Positions 17,601-27,723 of a stretch of DNA of 64,000 nt are shown here, one piece after another. Origin of the DNA: Clostridia bacterium. Lineage in GTDB: Bacteria; Bacillota; Clostridia; Oscillospirales; Acutalibacteraceae. The stretch is taken from contig JAFQBE010000024.1 of the NCBI GenBank assembly GCA_017416765.1, forward strand, positions 62,001 to 126,000, written 5' to 3'. The notes under the pieces are model-generated. The model was not told where the DNA came from. It worked only from the letters and a program-made list of their open reading frames with translations, and did not search any database. The number at the start of each line of letters is the position of its first letter. Position 1 is the first letter of the stretch. A program made the translations under genes and the position numbers.

Positions 17601-20600
17601 TTACATATCAAACAGACTTATCTGCATTGTATCCGGCAGACCGTCAAGCGCACCAGCTTCGCGAAGGGCGGTAATAACGCTGCTTGAAACACCTGCACGG
17701 CGCTGAAATTCATCAACGCACATAAATTCGCCCTCACCGTCATCACGGGCAGCTGCAAGCGCTTTGGCAGCGTTTTCACCCGTACCGTTAAGCGATGAAA
17801 AAGCAAGTCTGATTTTACCGTCTTCTATTTTGAAAACACTTGCATCGGACTTGTAAATGTCTACAGGCAGGAATTCTATACCTCTTGCCTTCATTTCAAG
17901 AAGCACCTGCAAAGCCGTATACTGTGAAAGCTCTTTGGGTGTAGCTTCTTTGCCCTTATCTGTAATCTCTCGCATTTTGCGGCGCACCTGGTCAATACTG
18001 CACATGATAAGCGAAGCATCAAGGTCATCACCGCGTACAGTAAGGTAAGCCGCATAATAAGCAACCTTATGATAAATTTTATACCAGCCCAGACGAAGTG
18101 CAGCAATAACATAAGCTGCAGCGTGAGCTTTGGGGAACATATACTTGATTTTCATACAAGAATCAATATACCACTCGGGTACATTATGGCTTCTCATAGC
18201 AGCCATATGCTCAGGAGTAAGAAGCTTTGTAGCATTACCCTTTCGGACAATTTCCATAATTTTAAATGCCATATCGGGTTCAAGCCCCTTATGCATAAGG
18301 TAAACCATGATATTATCACGCGTACCGATAACCTCGGAAATTGTACAAGTTCCGTTATGAATCAGCTCCTGTGCATTACCGAGCCAAACATCTGTACCGT
18401 GCGACAGACCGGAAATCTGCAGCAAGTCTGCAAAACCCTTTGGCTGTGCCTCGAGCAGCATCTGCCGAACAAAGCTTGTACCCATTTCGGGTATTGAAAG
18501 TGTACCCGTATCGCAGTCGATATCCTCTGCTGTGATTCCAAGCGGCTCGGGACTGACAATCATTTTATAAAGGTTCTTGTCGCAGACATCCGCATCAAGA
18601 ACGGAAATACCCGTAAAATCTTCAAGATATTTATAAAGTGTGGGAACATCATGGCCGAGGTTATCAAGTTTAAGAATTGTATCGTGCAAGGCATGGAAGT
18701 CAAAGTGCGTTGTAATTGAAGCCGCATCAACATCATCTGCCGGGTGCTGAACAGCTGTGAAATCCTCGGCTTCATACTTATTGGGAACAATAACCATACC
18801 GCCGGGATGCTGGCCTGTTGTGCGCTTGATACCGGTACAGCCTTTGCAAAGACGGTCAATTTCGGCGTTGTGAACCGACATGCCTTTGGCTTCAAAATAC
18901 TTTTTAACGAAACCGAAAGCTGTTTTATCGGCAACGGTCGAAACCGTACCCGCTTTAAAGACATGGGTTTTACCGAAAAGCTCTTCGGTATAGCGGTGGG
19001 CATAGAACTGATATTCGCCCGAGAAGTTAAGGTCAATATCGGGTGATTTATCTCCCTTAAAGCCAAGGAAGGTTTCAAAGGGAATATCGTGTCCGTCGCG
19101 TATCATGGGTATACCGCAATGCGGACAGTCTTTCGGCTCAAGGTCAAAGCCCGAACCGACTTCGCCGTTCAAGAAAAATTCGCTGTGCTTACATTTTTTA
19201 CACAGATAGAACGGTGCAAGCGGCATAACCTCGGATATACCAGCCATTGATGCGACAAAAGACGAACCGACAGAACCACGCGAACCTACATAATAACCGT
19301 TATCTTCGGAGTTTTTAACCAGCTTCTGCGCAATCATATAAAGAACTGCGAAACCGTTTTTGATAATTGAGGTAAGCTCCTTTTCAAGACGCTTTGCAAC
19401 ATATTCCGGAACAGGATCGCCAAACATACTCTTAGCTCTTTCCCAACAGATGCGGGTAAGCTCTTCTTCCGAACCCGGAATATCGGGCGGATAGTTGCCG
19501 TTGGGTATGGGAATAAGCTTATCCACAGCATCTGCAATTTTATTGGGGTTGGTTATAACAACTTCCTTTGCCGTTTCTTCACCGAGATAGGCAAATTCAG
19601 CGAGCATTTCTTCTGTTGTGCGGAAATAAAGCGGAGCCTGATTATCCGCATCCTTAAAGCCCTGACCCGCCATCAATATGGTACGGTATATACTATCCTC
19701 AGGGTCAATAAAGTGAACGTCACAGGTTGCAACAACGGGTTTACCAAGCTTGTCCGCAATATGAATAACCTTGCGGTTCAAGTTTTCAAGGTCAGAATAG
19801 CTCTGAATGTGCGGAAATTCTTCAGATTCAAGCAGGAAACGGTTATTTCCCGTAGGCTGTATTTCAAGATAATCGTAGAATGAACCAATTCTGAGCAGTT
19901 CCTCATCCTTCGCGCCGTGAAGCATTGCGCGGAACAACTCACCCGCTTCACAAGCACTGCCTATAATTATACCTTCACGGTATGTTATAAGCTCACTTTT
20001 CGGAATTCGCGGACGCTTATAGTAATAATCGAGGTTTGATTTTGAAATAAGCTTGTACAGATTTTTAAGACCTGTGTTATTTTTTGCAATAAGTACAATA
20101 TGGTAAGACGGAAGCTTTTTATAGTCTTTTTCCTCACCGTCAACATCGTTTACAAGGTAGCCCTCCATGCCGAAAAGCAGCTTGATATCGCTGCCCTTTG
20201 CGGCCTTGACAGCATCGGGATATGCCTGTACAACACCGTGGTCAGTAATTGCCACAGCCTTGTGTCCCCATTTTATAGCGCGTTTAACCAAATCCTTTAC
20301 ATCAGTCATACCGTCCATTGCGGACATACGGGTATGGAGATGGAGTTCAACGCGTTTTTCAGGCGCATCATCCATTTTGCTGAGTTTGTCTATAATAGCC
20401 ATTGACCTTACATCAACGGTATTTTCGCGCGCATATTTATCGTACATTACAGTACCGCGGATAAGTACAGTCATACCGTCGCTGAGTTTATCGACAATAT
20501 ACTGTGTACTCATATTATCGCCGAAAATTTTAGCAGAATATGAGCCTGTATTGTCAGAAAAGTTAAAGGTGATTATTCTGCTTCTGCCGTCCTTGGTAGA

Positions 20601-21332
20601 ACGCACATCAAGCGAAAAAACATCGCCCCATACAAGCACGGTACCGCTTTCAGGAGTAATATCTTCAACAGCAACCGGATGCTTTTCCGTCTGTATCTTT
20701 TCGCCGTAAATAACCTTTGCATATTCGGTACAAATCGGCAAATCTTCAAATGTTTTCTTAATTACTTTTTCAATTTTCTTCTCAACGGTAACCTTTGAAT
20801 CCTCAATACGCTGCATTTCCTCAACGGTTATGGCGTTGCTTTCTACTCTGCCTGTAAGCTGAACAGCTATATCTAAGCCGTAAAGCTCTTTTATAATTGC
20901 GGTAAGCTCCTTCTCCGCCTTCATGTTTTTAAGCACAGCTGCACCTGCCGAAGACAGCGTAACTGTATAAACATTATCATTAAGTTCACCGGTTGCATCG
21001 CTCATAAAACCTGCAGCGGGTGCGACACGCTGTTTTAAAAGGCTGCTGACCTTTTCAAAATCAATTTCAGCAGTATTTGTTACAGGCTTTGTTTCAGGGA
21101 TAACAACAAGCTTAATATTAATAAAAGCATTTTCAAGCTGTAGCTCACGGCATAGTGCAGAGGCAAGCTCTGCTTTGTTCGGGATATCAAAAGGTGCGTC
21201 GAACACATCAACTGTCATAACGCGCTCAACGGTATTTACATTCACTTCAATATTTTTATATTCTGAAAACGGCTTACATAGCTCCAGCCCGACTACGGGT
21301 GCGAGCAAAGCCGCAAACTGTTGACCTGTCAT
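17601..21332 (-). CDS. polC: DNA polymerase III alpha subunit, PolC type, lacking the exonuclease insert
   Basis: The main replicative polymerase of low-GC Gram-positives, here 1243 residues against the usual ~1430-1460. Visible in order are: an N-terminal domain (~1-210); an OB-fold (~230-310); the PHP domain (HLHTRMSAMDG at 331, ITDHG, CDVHF at 537); the palm with GSRGSVGSS (~683) and PDIDLNFSG (catalytic Asp residues ~765-767); a zinc motif (CKKC ~711, CPHC ~736); and fingers with TGQHPGGMV. The DEDD proofreading exonuclease normally inserted in the PHP domain is missing: YLVNDVDGEEKDYKKLPSYHIVLIA runs straight through near residues 392-416. No convincing ribosome binding site precedes the ATG. 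Confidence 0.95.
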   Translation of the reverse strand: MTGQQFAALLAPVVGLELCKPFSEYKNIEVNVNTVERVMTVDVFDAPFDIPNKAELASALCRELQLENAFINIKLVVIPETKPVTNTAEIDFEKVSSLLKQRVAPAAGFMSDATGELNDNVYTVTLSSAGAAVLKNMKAEKELTAIIKELYGLDIAVQLTGRVESNAITVEEMQRIEDSKVTVEKKIEKVIKKTFEDLPICTEYAKVIYGEKIQTEKHPVAVEDITPESGTVLVWGDVFSLDVRSTKDGRSRIITFNFSDNTGSYSAKIFGDNMSTQYIVDKLSDGMTVLIRGTVMYDKYARENTVDVRSMAIIDKLSKMDDAPEKRVELHLHTRMSAMDGMTDVKDLVKRAIKWGHKAVAITDHGVVQAYPDAVKAAKGSDIKLLFGMEGYLVNDVDGEEKDYKKLPSYHIVLIAKNNTGLKNLYKLISKSNLDYYYKRPRIPKSELITYREGIIIGSACEAGELFRAMLHGAKDEELLRIGSFYDYLEIQPTGNNRFLLESEEFPHIQSYSDLENLNRKVIHIADKLGKPVVATCDVHFIDPEDSIYRTILMAGQGFKDADNQAPLYFRTTEEMLAEFAYLGEETAKEVVITNPNKIADAVDKLIPIPNGNYPPDIPGSEEELTRICWERAKSMFGDPVPEYVAKRLEKELTSIIKNGFAVLYMIAQKLVKNSEDNGYYVGSRGSVGSSFVASMAGISEVMPLAPFYLCKKCKHSEFFLNGEVGSGFDLEPKDCPHCGIPMIRDGHDIPFETFLGFKGDKSPDIDLNFSGEYQFYAHRYTEELFGKTHVFKAGTVSTVADKTAFGFVKKYFEAKGMSVHNAEIDRLCKGCTGIKRTTGQHPGGMVIVPNKYEAEDFTAVQHPADDVDAASITTHFDFHALHDTILKLDNLGHDVPTLYKYLEDFTGISVLDADVCDKNLYKMIVSPEPLGITAEDIDCDTGTLSIPEMGTSFVRQMLLEAQPKGFADLLQISGLSHGTDVWLGNAQELIHNGTCTISEVIGTRDNIMVYLMHKGLEPDMAFKIMEIVRKGNATKLLTPEHMAAMRSHNVPEWYIDSCMKIKYMFPKAHAAAYVIAALRLGWYKIYHKVAYYAAYLTVRGDDLDASLIMCSIDQVRRKMREITDKGKEATPKELSQYTALQVLLEMKARGIEFLPVDIYKSDASVFKIEDGKIRLAFSSLNGTGENAAKALAAARDDGEGEFMCVDEFQRRAGVSSSVITALREAGALDGLPDTMQISLFDM

Positions 21333-21371
21333 ATATTCGCTTTATGTACTAAAAAAGCACATTCCTTTCAA

Positions 21372-22424
21372 TCACATTTTTTCAATTTCAAGTAATAATT
21401 CTTCAACTATTCTATCTTCGGGAACCTTGCGTATAATTTCGCCTTTTTTGAAAATAAGACCGCAGCCGTCACCGCCCGCTATGCCGATATCTGCTTCCCT
21501 TGCTTCACCCGGTCCGTTAACAGCACAGCCCATAACCGCAACCTTGAGCGGCTTTTGGCAGTCGGAGAGTGCGTTAGTAACTTTATCTGCAATTTCAATC
21601 ATATTTATTCTTGTTCTGCCACAAGTGGGACACGAAACAATTTCAACACAGTTTTGGCGCAGATTTAGTGCTTTTAATATATCTATACCGGCCTTGATTT
21701 CTTCAACAGGTTCATCAGTCAGCGAAACGCGTATCGTATCGCCTATTCCGTGGGCAAGCAGAGAACCTATGCCTGCTGCAGATTTAATAATGCCCATATG
21801 CTTTGTTCCCGCTTCTGTTACTCCAATATGAAGCGGATAATCGCAAAGGCCGGCAACAGTTTCGTATGCTTGCACGGTATTCTGAACATTTGATGACTTA
21901 ATAGAAATAACAATATTGTCAAAATCGAACTTTTCAAGCAGCGATGCGTGATAAAGCGCACTTTCTGCCATAGCCATAGGTGTAGGTGAACCGTATTTTT
22001 TAAGTATTTCTTTTTCAACTGAACCCGAATTTACACCAATTCTGATTGGCACACCTGCAGCTTTACATTTATTTGCAACGGCTTTTACCCTATCCTCTGA
22101 ACCGATATTACCGGGATTAATCCGTATTTTGTCAACACCGGCTTCAACACATTCGAGTGCAAGCTTATAATCAAAATGAATATCCGCTACAACAGGAATG
22201 GAAATATGCTTTTTCAGCTCATAAACCAGTTTAACCGCAGGCATATCCGGCACTGCTGCACGGACTATATCACAGCCTGCTGCTTCAAGCTGTTTAGCCT
22301 GTGCAATGCTGCCTTCAAAATCATCTGAACGGCGGTTGAGCATTGACTGAACGGCAATAGCCTCATTGCCGCCTATTGTTACACCGCCGATATTTACTTT
22401 TTTAGCAAATCTTCTTTCAAACAT
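21372..22424 (-). CDS. ispG: 4-hydroxy-3-methylbut-2-enyl diphosphate synthase (IspG/GcpE)
   Basis: A 350-residue [4Fe-4S] enzyme of the MEP pathway that reductively converts MEcPP to HMBPP. Visible are the TIM-barrel start (VTIGGNEAIAVQSMLNRRSDD), the segment DIHFDYKLALE, and the cluster-binding C-terminal part (SCPTCGRTR and VMGCAVNGPGEA) including the conserved Glu of the bridge. Length is normal for the bacterial short form. It lies 6 bases after rseP. Confidence 0.97.
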   Translation of the reverse strand: MFERRFAKKVNIGGVTIGGNEAIAVQSMLNRRSDDFEGSIAQAKQLEAAGCDIVRAAVPDMPAVKLVYELKKHISIPVVADIHFDYKLALECVEAGVDKIRINPGNIGSEDRVKAVANKCKAAGVPIRIGVNSGSVEKEILKKYGSPTPMAMAESALYHASLLEKFDFDNIVISIKSSNVQNTVQAYETVAGLCDYPLHIGVTEAGTKHMGIIKSAAGIGSLLAHGIGDTIRVSLTDEPVEEIKAGIDILKALNLRQNCVEIVSCPTCGRTRINMIEIADKVTNALSDCQKPLKVAVMGCAVNGPGEAREADIGIAGGDGCGLIFKKGEIIRKVPEDRIVEELLLEIEKM

Positions 22425-22430
22425 GGGATA

Positions 22431-23501
22431 TTACCCCTTTATAAACTTAAATATATCACTGAATGAAACAACCGCCATAAACATCAAAAGAAGCACCATA
22501 CCGACAGCATGGACCCAGTTTTCGTATTTAGCGGGAACAGGCTTACGGAATACCATTTCAATAAACATGAAGAACAGTCTGCCGCCATCAAGTGCCGGAA
22601 CGGGCAGAAGATTGAACACACCGATATTTATTGAAATAAAAGCCATAATGTTTATCAGTGCTGAATAGTTGGTAGTTTCGGCTGACTGCTGTGCTGTATC
22701 GGCAATAAAGCCTACTGTACCTATCGGACCGGATAAATCCTTCAATCCGTATTTACCGGTTATCAAATCACCAAGGCTCATCCATACCATACGCGCAACA
22801 GAAACAGTCTGTTTAGCGGCGGCAGAAGTAACGGTCAGAACATTTTTATCCACACCGCAGATAACCATATCATAAACAAGTTTTGTTTCGCCGTTTTCTT
22901 CTACGGTTGTAAAGCGGACATTGGGTATTTCTATTTTTTCGCCGTCGCGCTCAACAACAAAATCCATTTTACCGTCTTCGTCCGTCATCATAAGATAAGT
23001 CAGGTCTGAATCTGAAAAAACGCGTCTGCCGTTGATTTTTTTAATTATATCCTTGCTTTGCAAGCCGTCGGCTTCAAGCTGTGACCCCTCTTTAAACGAG
23101 TGAATCTGTGTTGTGCCAACCAAATCCTGCTGGCAGATAAGAATTCCCAACAAGACCATACCGAGAATTATATTCACAGTTGCGCCTGCAAGCACAATTA
23201 AAAAGCGCTGCCACACGGGTTTGTTGCAAAAAGCCCGTTCATCTCCGCTGTCTTCATCTTCACCTTCCATGCTGACAAAACCACCTATGGGAAAAAGACG
23301 CAGTGCATACTGGGTTTCTTTACCCTTCTTTTTGAAAAATGCAGGACCCATGCCTATTGCAAATTCATTTATTTTTACTTTAAAAATGCGTGCAACACTG
23401 AAGTGTCCAAGCTCATGTGAAATAATTATAACGCCGAAAAAAAGTATAGCAAGAATTATCGGCCATGCCTTGGACCAGATTGCAGAAACTGTCAAAAGCA
23501 A
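22431..23501 (-). CDS. rseP: RIP metalloprotease RseP
   Basis: A 356-residue site-2 protease that cleaves membrane-bound anti-sigma factors and signal-peptide remnants. The zinc motif HELGH is at residues 29-33. A PDZ domain lies between the first and third membrane helices (GSQLEADGLQSKDIIKKING), and the second active-site motif NLLPVPALDGGRL is near residue 300. The start is a TTG at 23501, supported by GGGAGG nine bases upstream. The window also holds one classical sigma/anti-sigma pair that could be a substrate system, but nothing proves a link. Confidence 0.96.
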   Translation of the reverse strand: MLLTVSAIWSKAWPIILAILFFGVIIISHELGHFSVARIFKVKINEFAIGMGPAFFKKKGKETQYALRLFPIGGFVSMEGEDEDSGDERAFCNKPVWQRFLIVLAGATVNIILGMVLLGILICQQDLVGTTQIHSFKEGSQLEADGLQSKDIIKKINGRRVFSDSDLTYLMMTDEDGKMDFVVERDGEKIEIPNVRFTTVEENGETKLVYDMVICGVDKNVLTVTSAAAKQTVSVARMVWMSLGDLITGKYGLKDLSGPIGTVGFIADTAQQSAETTNYSALINIMAFISINIGVFNLLPVPALDGGRLFFMFIEMVFRKPVPAKYENWVHAVGMVLLLMFMAVVSFSDIFKFIKG

Positions 23502-23530
23502 ACTGTTGCTCCTCCCTTATTAAAACAAAA

Positions 23531-24679
23531 TTATACTCTGCTTTCTACAAAAGACCTTGCCCATTTATCTGTTTCAAGAACATCAGCAAGGGTATATTCA
23601 TTTACCTTCGGCGAATTTTCAAGTGCTTCGCCGACAAGTCGTGCAATATCAAGGAAACCTATTCTGCCTTCACGGAAAAGCTCGTTTGCCTTTTCGTTTG
23701 CTGAATTAACAGCCGCAGTACAAAGTCCGCCCTTTTCGATTGCCGACCTGCAGATATTTATACATTCAAAGGTTTCATAATCAGGCTTATCAAAAGTGAG
23801 CGTTTTCCATTCTTCAAGCTTTAACTGTTTTACAGGCGAAACAAAACGCTCAGGATAAGTTAAAGCATACTGAATGGGTATACGCATATCGGGCACACCA
23901 AGCTGAGCAATAACCGAATTATCAACATATTCAATCAACGAATGAACTATGCTCTGACGGTGTACTACTATATCGACATCTTTCGGTTCAACATCGAACA
24001 ACCATACTGCTTCGATAAGTTCAAGCCCCTTATTCATCATTGAAGCAGAATCGATGGTTATTTTTGCACCCATGCTCCAATTCGGGTGTTTTAAAGCCTG
24101 TGCAACGGTAACATTTTTAAGTTCATCTTTAGTTTTCCCAAAAAACGGACCGCCCGAAGCCGTAAGAATAATTCTTTTAAGCTCCTTTTTGCTGTTCATG
24201 CCCTGCAAAGCCTGAAAAATTGCAGAATGTTCACTGTCTACCGGTAAAATATCTATACATTTTTCCTTGGCTTTATTCATAACAAGCTGACCGCCTGCAA
24301 CAAGTGTTTCCTTATTTGCAAGGGCAATTTTACAGCCTTTTTCAATTGCTGTAAGCGTAGGCTCAAGCCCTGCCATGCCGACAATACTGTTAAGAACTAT
24401 TGCTTCATTGTTCGCTGCGGCACATTCGCAAACACCGCCGACACCGCCGAGAACCTTTGTTGATGTATCGGCAAGGCGTATTTTAAGGTCAGCTGCAGCT
24501 TTTTCATCAGCCATTGCGGCAAATGCAGGCTTAAATTCACGAACCTGTTTTTCAATTATATCAACATTCTTTGCCGCGGTAAGCGCATTTATTCTGTAGC
24601 CGTGAAGATGCGCAACATCAAGCGCCTGTTCACCGATTGAACCGGTTGAACCGAGAACGGAAATGACTTTTTCTGACAT
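23531..24679 (-). CDS. dxr: 1-deoxy-D-xylulose 5-phosphate reductoisomerase
   Basis: A 382-residue NADPH-dependent enzyme making MEP, the first committed step of the non-mevalonate pathway. The Rossmann motif VLGSTGSIGEQALDV is at the start, and the metal/substrate region (PVDSEHSAIFQAL, ASGGPF and KITIDSASMMNKGLELIEA) is intact. I chose ATG 24679, nine bases after AAAGGA. It shares the cluster with ispG, so two MEP-pathway genes are together. Confidence 0.97.
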   Translation of the reverse strand: MSEKVISVLGSTGSIGEQALDVAHLHGYRINALTAAKNVDIIEKQVREFKPAFAAMADEKAAADLKIRLADTSTKVLGGVGGVCECAAANNEAIVLNSIVGMAGLEPTLTAIEKGCKIALANKETLVAGGQLVMNKAKEKCIDILPVDSEHSAIFQALQGMNSKKELKRIILTASGGPFFGKTKDELKNVTVAQALKHPNWSMGAKITIDSASMMNKGLELIEAVWLFDVEPKDVDIVVHRQSIVHSLIEYVDNSVIAQLGVPDMRIPIQYALTYPERFVSPVKQLKLEEWKTLTFDKPDYETFECINICRSAIEKGGLCTAAVNSANEKANELFREGRIGFLDIARLVGEALENSPKVNEYTLADVLETDKWARSFVESRV

Positions 24680-24702
24680 ACAGCTCTTTCCTTTCATTAC
24701 TC

Positions 24703-24737
24703 AAAAAGCGAAGCTGACTTTATTCAGCCAACTTCGC
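24703..24737 (-). terminator. terminator-like hairpin between cdsA and dxr
   Basis: On the minus strand a hairpin (GCGAAG plus CTGA arms, 4-base bulge) is followed by TTTTT just before dxr. It could attenuate transcription from the pyrH-cdsA part into dxr-polC. Confidence 0.45.
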
Positions 24738-24746
24738 CGTAAAACT

Positions 24747-25604
24747 TTATGCAAAAATTTTAAGAAGAATAACAAGCATGCCGTACATAAACGGAGCAAC
24801 AAAGCTTATGCTGTCTATTCTGTCCATTATTCCGCCGTGACCCGGGATAAGGTTACCGAAGTCCTTAATTCCGTAATTGCGTTTAATTGTAGAAGCAATA
24901 AGGTCACCAAGCATACTGATTACGGGAAGGACAAAAGAAAGAACAATCATAACAGGAACAGGTATCGGGAAGGGCTTATAACAAAGAGCATTGCATACAA
25001 AAATCGCAATAATGTTAATAACCGCTGAACCGATTACACCGCCAATTGCACCTTCAACAGTCTTTTTAGGGCTGACCCTGGGGCAAAGCTTCTTTTTACC
25101 GAACTTAACGCCGACAAAAAGTGCAAATGTATCAGCAAAAACTGCACCCGCAAGGCAGAACCAGATAATAAACCTTATATGACCAAGCGTTACTATACCG
25201 TCAAAATCATAAAACAGGTTTCTTATTCTCAAGTAACAGCCGACTGCACCGGGAATGAAGAATGAAGCCGCCATAGACAGCGCAACATGATTAAAGGTAG
25301 TTTTACCGAAATCAACAACAATTATGGCAAGCATAATCATTATATATGCGGTAACTACAGGAACTACGGGTATTTCAAAATCAAGCCGCGAAGCATAGCC
25401 GCTGTACGCAATAACCAACGTCGAAAAAGCCATACTCATTGCATAAACAAACTTGTTTTTTACACCGAATACCTTCATCAACTCATAAACTGCTACAAGT
25501 ACTGCAGCAAGAACAGCTACATCAGGTAAAGGAGTAAAAGGGAAAATTACAATGGCAATACCGAGAAAGCCAAGTAATAATCCGTAAATAATTCTGCTTT
25601 TCAT
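24747..25604 (-). CDS. cdsA: phosphatidate cytidylyltransferase
   Basis: A 285-residue polytopic membrane enzyme that makes CDP-diacylglycerol from CTP and phosphatidic acid. The C-terminal signature is complete (ASTIKRNYGIKDFGNLIPGH then GGIMDRIDS), with the Asp residues that bind Mg2+. About eight membrane helices are visible. I chose ATG 25604, preceded by AGGTG at six bases. It is 12 bases from uppS. Confidence 0.95.
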   Translation of the reverse strand: MKSRIIYGLLLGFLGIAIVIFPFTPLPDVAVLAAVLVAVYELMKVFGVKNKFVYAMSMAFSTLVIAYSGYASRLDFEIPVVPVVTAYIMIMLAIIVVDFGKTTFNHVALSMAASFFIPGAVGCYLRIRNLFYDFDGIVTLGHIRFIIWFCLAGAVFADTFALFVGVKFGKKKLCPRVSPKKTVEGAIGGVIGSAVINIIAIFVCNALCYKPFPIPVPVMIVLSFVLPVISMLGDLIASTIKRNYGIKDFGNLIPGHGGIMDRIDSISFVAPFMYGMLVILLKIFA

Positions 25605-25616
25605 TCTAATCACCTG

Positions 25617-26330
25617 TTACACGCCGCCGAAGCGTCTGTGCCTTTTTGAATAATCTTCAATAACTTTATCGAAATCCTCGGTTGTAAAATCGGGCCATAA
25701 TTTATCAGTATACCAGAATTCGGAGTATGCAGCCTGCCATATCATAAAGTTCGATAACCTTTGTTCACCGCTGGGTCGTACAATAATATCAGGTTCAGGC
25801 TGACCCGAAGTATAAAGACCAGCAGTAATCATATCTTCGGTTATTTTTTCAGGGTCAAGTTCACCATCTGCAACGCTGCGTGCAAGACGCTTTACGCTGT
25901 GAAGTATTTCTGCCCTTCCGCCGTAGTTTACGGCAATGTTAACTGTGGTACGGGTAGCATTTATTGATTCGTTTTCCGCAGTATCAAACAAATCAAGTAT
26001 ATCTTCCGGCATACCGTCACGCTCACCCATATAATGCATATGCATACCCTTCTGAGCATTTTCTGCCTTGCGGTCCTGCGCTTCTTTAAGATAATCGCGG
26101 AAAATATTCATTATTGCGGAAACCTCCTCAACAGGACGTTTCCAGTTTTCTGTTGAAAAAGCATAAAAGGTCATGCTTTTTATACCAAGGTCACAGCCGT
26201 ATTCGCAGATTCTGCGAAACGCATTTGCGCCGGCTATATGACCCTCTGTACGGGGAAGACCGCGGGAAGTAGCCCAACGACCGTTACCATCCATTATAAA
26301 GCCTATATGACGAGGTAATTCTATACCCAT
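25617..26330 (-). CDS. uppS: isoprenyl (undecaprenyl) diphosphate synthase
   Basis: A 237-residue cis-prenyltransferase that builds the C55 carrier lipid for peptidoglycan. Signature residues are present: HIGFIMDGNGRWA with the catalytic Asp, the segment FSTENWKRP, and the C-terminal IVRPSGEQRLSNFMIWQ with YTDKLWPDF. GGAG precedes the ATG. It is encoded between frr and cdsA, the usual order. Confidence 0.97.
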   Translation of the reverse strand: MGIELPRHIGFIMDGNGRWATSRGLPRTEGHIAGANAFRRICEYGCDLGIKSMTFYAFSTENWKRPVEEVSAIMNIFRDYLKEAQDRKAENAQKGMHMHYMGERDGMPEDILDLFDTAENESINATRTTVNIAVNYGGRAEILHSVKRLARSVADGELDPEKITEDMITAGLYTSGQPEPDIIVRPSGEQRLSNFMIWQAAYSEFWYTDKLWPDFTTEDFDKVIEDYSKRHRRFGGV

Positions 26331-26332
26331 CG

Positions 26333-26887
26333 TTAGATCTCCATTACTTCTTTTTCCTTTGCAGCTGCAATGGAATCAATATCCTTGATATACTTATCTG
26401 TTGTATCCTGAATTTTCTTTTCGCCCTGCTTGAGGTCATCTTCCGTAATTTCGGAATCCTTCTGCATCTTCTTGAGCTTATCAATGCAGTCGCGGCGGAT
26501 TGAACGGATAGCAACCTTTGAATCCTCTGCAGTTGAGCGAACAGTTTTAACAATTTCCTTACGTCTGTCCTCTGTGAGGGGCGGGAATGTAAGGCGGATA
26601 ACTACACCGTCATTCTGGGGATTGATACCGATATCAGAAGTCTGGATAGCTTTTTCGATAGCACTGAGCACACTCTTATCCCACGGCTGAATTGTGAGAA
26701 TTCTTGCTTCTGCAACGGAAACAGCTGCAAGCTGGTTGATGGGTGTGGGAGTGCCGTAATAATCTACTCTTATTCTATCAAGAACAGCTGCAGAAGCTCT
26801 GCCTGCTCTGATTGAATTATATTCGCTGTTGAGGGCGCTGATTGTTTTGGTCATTTTTTCTTCTGCAAAGTTATATACGGTTTTCAT
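26333..26887 (-). CDS. frr: ribosome recycling factor
   Basis: A 184-residue protein that splits post-termination ribosomes together with EF-G. The conserved core is intact: LNSEYNSIRAGRASAAVLDRI, YYGTPTPINQLA, and the C-terminal RRDCIDKLKKMQKDSEI. AAAGGAG precedes the ATG. Gene order pyrH-frr-uppS is standard. Confidence 0.98.
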   Translation of the reverse strand: MKTVYNFAEEKMTKTISALNSEYNSIRAGRASAAVLDRIRVDYYGTPTPINQLAAVSVAEARILTIQPWDKSVLSAIEKAIQTSDIGINPQNDGVVIRLTFPPLTEDRRKEIVKTVRSTAEDSKVAIRSIRRDCIDKLKKMQKDSEITEDDLKQGEKKIQDTTDKYIKDIDSIAAAKEKEVMEI

Positions 26888-26909
26888 GGGTTAATTTCTC
26901 CTTTAATAA

Positions 26910-27617
26910 TTATTCTGTTACAAGTGTGCCTATTTTTTCGCCTTTAATAGCGCGGATAACATTTTGCGGGTCAGTAAGGTCAAATACGAAAATATCAATA
27001 CCGTTATCACGGCAAAGAGATGCCGCTGTGCTGTCCATAACCTTTAATCCTTTGGTAAGCACTTCGGTATGGGTTAATGTATCATACTTGACTGCATCGG
27101 AATATTTATTGGGGTCCTTGTCGTAAACACCGTCAACATTGGTTGCCTTGAAATAAACTTCTGCACCGATTTCTGCCGCGCGCAGTGCAGCTGTAGTATC
27201 GGTTGAGAAGAACGGACAGCCTGTACCGCCGCCGAAAACAACTACCCTGCCCTTTTCAAGGTGACGCACAGCCTGCTCTTTGTTAAAGGTTTCGCAAAGC
27301 TGGGGCAAAGCAACGGAAGTCTGTACCCTTGCATCAACACCAACCTGGGAGAGATAATCGCCCAATGCAAGCGAATTCATGACTGTTGCAAGCATACCGA
27401 TATGGTCAGCTCTTGTTCTGTCCATATTTTCGCTTGAGCGACCGCGCCAGAAATTGCCGCCACCGACTACAACACCGACCTGAACGCCCATATCGCAGCA
27501 TTCTTTTATAACACGGCAAACAGCAAGTGTGATTTCGCTGTCGATACCGTGACCCTTTGCACCGGCAAGAACTTCACCGCTGACTTTAAGCAGGATTCGT
27601 TTGTATGTAGAGTTCAT
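26910..27617 (-). CDS. pyrH: UMP kinase
   Basis: A 235-residue hexameric kinase that phosphorylates UMP to UDP. Visible are [14 protein letters not shown] at the nucleotide site, [11 protein letters not shown], and the segment [13 protein letters not shown]. It is the first gene of the frr-uppS-cdsA-dxr-rseP-ispG-polC block. A TATAAT lies at 27674-27669 on the minus strand, but its -35 is weak, so the block's own promoter is only probable. Confidence 0.97.
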   Translation of the reverse strand: MNSTYKRILLKVSGEVLAGAKGHGIDSEITLAVCRVIKECCDMGVQVGVVVGGGNFWRGRSSENMDRTRADHIGMLATVMNSLALGDYLSQVGVDARVQTSVALPQLCETFNKEQAVRHLEKGRVVVFGGGTGCPFFSTDTTAALRAAEIGAEVYFKATNVDGVYDKDPNKYSDAVKYDTLTHTEVLTKGLKVMDSTAASLCRDNGIDIFVFDLTDPQNVIRAIKGEKIGTLVTE

Positions 27618-27723
27618 TTTAAACGCGTCCTTTCGTTAAGTATCAATTTATCTTTATTATTTTACTTGATTATAAGAACAAAGTAAAGAGAAACTTAAAA
27701 AAGTTTACAAAAATACCAAAAAT

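Noticed and set aside
17601..21332. Loss of the PolC exonuclease through a frameshift or assembly break
   Set aside because: The frame is continuous through the junction and flanking PHP motifs are intact, so a clean absence is the simpler reading.
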